DNA from: Sebastes aleutianus
Lineage: Eukaryota > Chordata > Actinopteri > Perciformes > Sebastidae
Direction: 5' to 3'
DNA length: 64,000 bases
Assembly: GCA_916700875.1 (NCBI GenBank)
Contig: CAKAKS010000038.1
Location: forward strand, 17,510,326 to 17,574,325
Positions 62,101 to 64,000 of the stretch are shown here, one piece after another; positions within the stretch are counted from its first letter, which is position 1; each line of letters opens with the position of its first letter. The position numbers were made by a program, and so were the translations under genes. A model generated the notes under the pieces. The model saw only the letters and a list, made by a program, of their open reading frames with translations. It had not been told where the DNA came from and searched no databases.

Positions 62101-62467
62101 CTTTTGACACGCAATCAAAAAATAAGAAAAGTTTTGCTTAAGAATCCAAACGTTTTGTTCGCTAATCACAAAGATTTGTTGTGAATCCAAAGGTTTTGTT
62201 CTGAATCTCGTGGGCCGGACCTACGCTGGAAGATGTAAGACACATCTCTATTGGCCGGTAGTAGTAAAGTCACATCTCTGCCTCTCTCTATCTCAACACC
62301 TCCAGTTGTGACGATGATGGACAACATCATCCAGGCGACCATGCAGTACACACGGCAGAGGAAGATCTTCAAGCAGCCAGTCCTCCACCATCAGGCGGTT
62401 CACTTCAGGTTGGCCGAGCTGCAGACGGAGGTCGAGCTGCTCCGCTCCCTCCTCCAACGTTCTACAG
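42199..62467 (+). CDS. Mitochondrial acyl-CoA dehydrogenase, 5' seven exons (partial)
   Basis: Exons 42199-42399, 51110-51230, 58179-58308, 60457-60563, 61051-61218, 61512-61685 and 62306-62467 join in frame with GT-AG introns. They give 354 residues plus one base. The N-terminus is rich in Arg and Ser with few acids, as in a mitochondrial targeting peptide. The body follows the acyl-CoA dehydrogenase fold: N-terminal helices (about 55-150), the flavin motif LGVSEVGAGSD (174-184) where most relatives have TEPGAGSD, the MWTTSGTQADW motif (206-216), the beta-domain stretch DKLGMWSSDTAQVFFDDVRV, and the C-domain start with RQRKIF (317-322). The family oxidises acyl-CoA thioesters with FAD and passes electrons to ETF. 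Family members have 400-430 residues, so about 60-80 residues lie beyond 64000. It resembles the branch often labelled 'probable acyl-CoA dehydrogenase 6' or long-chain-like in fish; I am not sure enough for a symbol. Confidence 0.93.
42722..43436. mobile_element. hAT-like element in acyl-CoA dehydrogenase intron 1, host of a nested element
   Basis: ATCTACAT flanks both sides exactly (42714-42721 and 43437-43444). Ends CAGGGAATGAAATTAA and CTCAATTTCAGACCCTG are inverted. The outer arms hold inverted CACCTGCCAC strings. The middle is another hAT element. Confidence 0.88.
42935..43308. mobile_element. hAT-like element nested in 42722-43436
   Basis: GTGTTTAC flanks both sides exactly (42927-42934 and 43309-43316). 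It starts TAGGGGTGGAAG and ends CACAGCCCTA. It is 374 bp and similar to 28929-29381. Confidence 0.88.
44158..44293 (-). mobile_element. tRNA-derived SINE
   Basis: The minus strand reads GGGCAGCACAGTGGTGCAGTGG with GTTAGCACTGTCGCCTCACAGC, the tRNA-like head of an abundant fish SINE, followed by GGAGTTTGCACGTTCTC. It lies in intron 1. Confidence 0.65.
44705..44760. repeat. 7-bp minisatellite (TCTGGCC)8
   Basis: Eight tandem 7-bp units; one unit reads TTTGGCC, the rest are identical. Confidence 0.95.
45205..45762. mobile_element. Dispersed repeat with degenerate inverted ends
   Basis: The left AGAGTGATGCAGGGATGAC faces the right GACCCTCTGTAGCACTCT. The interior strings AAGAGCCAATGGGATTTTTCC and ATGCTAACTCATTTCCGGG are familiar from fish repeats. 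Confidence 0.55.
46841..47179. mobile_element. hAT-like element, left part only
   Basis: It starts TAGGGCTGTCAAAATG and carries the shared module in reverse (TCAAAGGGGTCCCTTGACC). It stops where a family A MITE begins and does not resume on the other side, so it is truncated or deleted. Confidence 0.6.
47180..47541 (-). mobile_element. TTAA-flanked MITE, family A copy 4, internally deleted
   Basis: TTAA at both ends, with terminal AGGGACTTTTTGTAAGAA and its inverse AACAGTCCCT. At 362 bp it is about half of full length. Confidence 0.8.
49377..50257. mobile_element. hAT-like element host (TAGAGCKGCAAC ends)
   Basis: It starts TAGAGCGGCAACGATTAAT, is split at 49396-49904, and resumes as CGATTAATCAATTAATCG to GTTAGTTGCAGTTT. 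It matches the intact copy at 59491-59842. Its own target duplication is not visible because the right end is worn. Confidence 0.75.
49396..49904. mobile_element. hAT-like element nested in 49377-50257
   Basis: CGATTAAT flanks both sides exactly (49388-49395 and 49905-49912). The ends TAGGGATGCACTGATAC and ATCGGTGCATCCCTA are inverted. It is 509 bp with no coding capacity. Confidence 0.9.
51110..51230 (+). CDS. Acyl-CoA dehydrogenase exon 2
   Basis: The acceptor GCTCTAG precedes ATCATCGACCAG and the donor is G|GTAAGAG. It encodes residues 68-107, including INPHVDQWEAEGKFP and LGTAGFLGV, standard N-domain helices of the family. Confidence 0.94.
51440..51864. mobile_element. Foldback element, partial copy 2
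   Basis: It matches parts of 31363-32089 (GATCAGCGCTGCCTAGTTTG, CTCTGATTGGTTGTTTTCCT), mainly as the reverse complement. It ends CCACTGAAGCTTTAA. The left end is missing. It lies in intron 2. Confidence 0.7.
53072..53953. mobile_element. Dispersed repeat ending in a perfect hairpin
   Basis: It starts TTAACCCTCTGAGACCCAC. The interior has the shared module (GGTCAATGGACCCCTTTGAA). It ends in a 23-bp perfect hairpin at 53905-53953. Limits are estimated. Confidence 0.5.
53905..53953. repeat. Perfect 23-bp hairpin with 3-base loop
   Basis: CCATGGAAACTTCCAGGAGG-GTT (53905-53927), AAA, then its exact complement (53931-53953). Confidence 0.95.
56096..56116. repeat. (CT)n microsatellite
   Basis: Short CT tract in intron 2. 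It creates Glu/Arg- or Ser/Leu-rich false ORFs. Confidence 0.85.
56501..57361. mobile_element. Long inverted-repeat element with a second repeat inside
   Basis: GAAGGAATACTTCACCCACA at the left is inverted at the right (GAGGGTGAATTATTCCTT). Inner arms also pair (GTCGTATGCTCACTACTTCC at 56708 with its complement near 57125). About 56858-57100 between the arms starts AATCAGAATCATTTATTGATCC, a string typical of the end of fish retroelements. Confidence 0.65.
58179..58308 (+). CDS. Acyl-CoA dehydrogenase exon 3
   Basis: The acceptor CCGTGCAG follows a short (GT)n tract; the donor is CCAG|GTACAA. It encodes EYGGLGLDFSYSIAIADELG and what follows, the conserved YGGLG turn and helix. Confidence 0.94.
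59328..59467. mobile_element. Short dispersed repeat
   Basis: GGTTCCCAAACTGCGGCCG to GTTTGCTAACCACTGGCC is a common fish repeat string set. It lies just left of an hAT element. Confidence 0.4.
59491..59842. mobile_element. hAT-like element, intact copy in intron 3
   Basis: GTCCAGGC flanks both sides exactly (59483-59490 and 59843-59850). Ends TAGAGCTGCAAC and GTTGCAGCTTTA are inverted with one mismatch. It is 352 bp, non-autonomous. Confidence 0.92.
60457..60563 (+). CDS. Acyl-CoA dehydrogenase exon 4 (flavin motif)
   Basis: The acceptor TGTCTGCAG also follows a (GT)n tract; the donor is TCAA|GTGCGT. It encodes residues 151-186, including LGVSEVGAGSD, the family signature that contacts FAD. 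Confidence 0.94.
61051..61218 (+). CDS. Acyl-CoA dehydrogenase exon 5
   Basis: The acceptor is CAATTCAG and the donor is CCAG|GTACTG. It encodes residues 187-242 with VINGGKMWTTSG and QADWICLLA of the beta-barrel domain. Confidence 0.95.
61512..61685 (+). CDS. Acyl-CoA dehydrogenase exon 6
   Basis: The acceptor is GGCTGTAG and the donor is AATA|GTGAGT. It encodes residues 243-300 with DKLGMWSSDTAQVFFDDVRV, the end of the beta domain, and FQEERLWAVAN at the start of the C-terminal helices. Confidence 0.95.
62306..62467 (+). CDS. Acyl-CoA dehydrogenase exon 7
   Basis: The acceptor is CACCTCCAG and the donor is ACAG|GTGGGC. It encodes residues 301-354 with QYTRQRKIFKQP and HFRLAELQTEVELLRSLL, the long C-domain helix. 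By eye alignment, the site that is Glu in LCAD-type enzymes is Gln or Ala here, so the catalytic Glu is probably in the missing C-terminal exons. Confidence 0.94.
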
Positions 62468-63123
62468 GTGGGCTCGCTTTATATACGGACATGACATAAC
62501 AAAAATGAAAAATTGATGATATAATAATGACTCTGTTCCCTCTTAATGTCTTCCATGTTTGACTCAGAGCATGGAGGCACACACAATGAGTATAGTTGTA
62601 TTAGCATCATCACAACACTTGGGTGAATGTGTGTGTTTGGGACTTTTTATCAGTTTTTTTTCCAAACGTTTATCCCTACTTACCAATCCATTGGTACACC
62701 TGGCAAGTATTAATGTTATTTATTAATATAAATAACGTTTCTTTTCAAAATATACATTTATCTGCAACATCCACCTTTTCTGGATTAAGTTTCCTTTTCT
62801 GCATAAGGTAAGGAAGATGTAGTTATTTCACCTCCCGACATTGCAGATCCCTTAAAACCCAGGCCAGGATTAGTAACATACTGTACATGCTTAGATTAGA
62901 ATGTGCTGTATTTTAGGAAAACCCTACCAAATCCTCGCGGCACTTAATACCGTAGATAAGAGTGGGGCCTCGGTAATAGAGGCCACAGTTGACTTTGCTC
63001 TGAAAGAATGATGTGAATGCCAAACTAGCCTTGAGTGGGTAATTTGTCCATGTACAATGCAGCAGGTTGGTTTAAAAGATAGAGGACACAGTGTAGGCTG
63101 GAGAATGATGTGGTAGCTTACTA

Positions 63124-63805
63124 TTAAAGGGACTGTTTGTAGCTTTCAGAATTGCTTGTTAACAGCGACACCTGTGGCCGTCTAGTCAACGAAAGTCAGC
63201 GCTTGCTCGCTCTACATAGACATGAACGAGCATCGCTCAAAACAGTGAGGCGACACACGTCAGCTAAAACCACAATATCACTCTATATTTCACCTGCTTG
63301 GCAGTAATGTTAGCTGACCAGACGAAGGTCTCTCCATGAATCACTGCTGATCCTAGTGTTGGCTTTTCCTGCCTCAGCCTCCGGGGCTGAAGCAGGAAGA
63401 GAAACGTTATCGTCTCCGACCGGGTGCCGGTGTCTCCCTCCGGCCAAGGTCGGAGACGATAACGTTTCTCGCTGCGGAGACCCGTCACTTCACAGGACAC
63501 GGAAAAACCTCTGTTGGTCTGGAGGAGCTGCAGCAGTTATTTCTGCACAAACGTCCACTGTACATTCACTAGATATTCTTAGAGCTAAACTAACTCTTCT
63601 GCAGTGTGTAGTGTGCGCGCATTCACTTGTAGAGGTGGAGCAAACAGCGAGAACGCGCGCGGTGTGTGAGTGAAGGCAAGCAAGCATGCAGAGGAGCAGA
63701 GTACAGCAGAGACTCCGGCCACACACGAGCGCGCATATGCGAGCGCGCATGGGAAACCGACCCGGTAGATTTATACGTGTAAAAAGTCACATACAGTCCC
63801 TGTAA
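63124..63805 (-). mobile_element. TTAA-flanked MITE, family A copy 5
   Basis: The left end is TTAAAGGGACTGTTTGTAG; the right end CAGTCCCTGTAA has a base change in the TTAA. It contains an internal perfect hairpin at 63399-63470 not seen in the other copies. Confidence 0.82.
63399..63470. repeat. Perfect 23-bp stem with 26-base loop inside MITE copy 5
   Basis: GAGAAACGTTATCGTCTCCG-ACC (63399-63421) is exactly complementary to 63448-63470. Confidence 0.95.
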
Positions 63806-64000
63806 GTAGTGATAAGTTAACAGTGAACAACAATATGGTCGGCTGGCTATAGACAGAGCAGTAATTGTTAGTTTTGGCATCAAGTTAGCTTGCTTCTAGA
63901 TTGCTAGAGCAACAAGATTTTCATGGATGAGTTGCCTGAAACTGGTGATTTTCCCACCATGTTTGGTCTGGAGTTCAGTTCTATCCTACTTTCTTTTTTT

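Noticed and set aside
63264..63750. ORFs over the right-hand MITE as possible genes
   Set aside because: They lie in a non-autonomous transposon and are disrupted in other copies.

Overview
The window is teleost fish nuclear DNA, probably from a percomorph. It has long introns with GT-AG boundaries, many (CA/TG)n microsatellites, and a dense layer of short DNA transposons, LINE tails and tRNA-derived SINEs of the kind seen in bony fish. No bacterial, organellar or viral gene layout is present. Only about 2 kb of the 64 kb is recognisable protein-coding sequence.

Three genes can be read exon by exon. (1) tfpi2 lies on the minus strand (33523-36682). Its five exons encode a complete 226-residue secreted inhibitor with three Kunitz domains and a basic tail. 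(2) gngt1 lies on the plus strand (coding exons 39251-39346 and 39544-39669). It encodes the complete 73-residue rod transducin gamma subunit with a C-terminal CaaX box. (3) The 5' part of a mitochondrial acyl-CoA dehydrogenase gene lies on the plus strand. Seven coding exons run from 42199 to 62467, giving about 354 residues, and the C-terminal exons lie past the right edge. The divergent tfpi2/gngt1 pair matches the order and orientation known at human 7q21.3. The three proteins have unrelated jobs (extracellular protease inhibition, phototransduction, mitochondrial acyl-CoA oxidation), so their proximity reflects conserved synteny and not a pathway.

Layout: 1-20.3 kb has no gene I can support, only repeats, AT-rich stretches and microsatellites. 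At 20.35-20.75 kb a CpG-dense stretch and a consensus splice donor on the minus strand suggest the promoter and untranslated first exon of a minus-strand gene; synteny would suggest calcr, but I found no coding exon of it. 21-33 kb is transposon-rich intergenic DNA. 33.5-39.7 kb holds tfpi2 and gngt1. 40.9-42.1 kb is a truncated LINE that stops 64 bp before the acyl-CoA dehydrogenase start codon. 42.2-64 kb is that gene, with introns full of nested transposons.

I did not find an undescribed multi-gene system. The most informative structure is the transposon archaeology. Several hAT-type elements have identical or near-identical 8-bp target duplications, and some sit inside other elements. One sequence module of about 90-190 bp is shared by elements with different ends. 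There are also two perfect 23-bp hairpins, a tandem duplication at the edge of a tfpi2 exon split by a LINE, and an NRF-1-like palindrome squeezed between the LINE and the acyl-CoA dehydrogenase start codon. Family names for repeats come from memory of teleost repeats and terminal structure; no database was searched.
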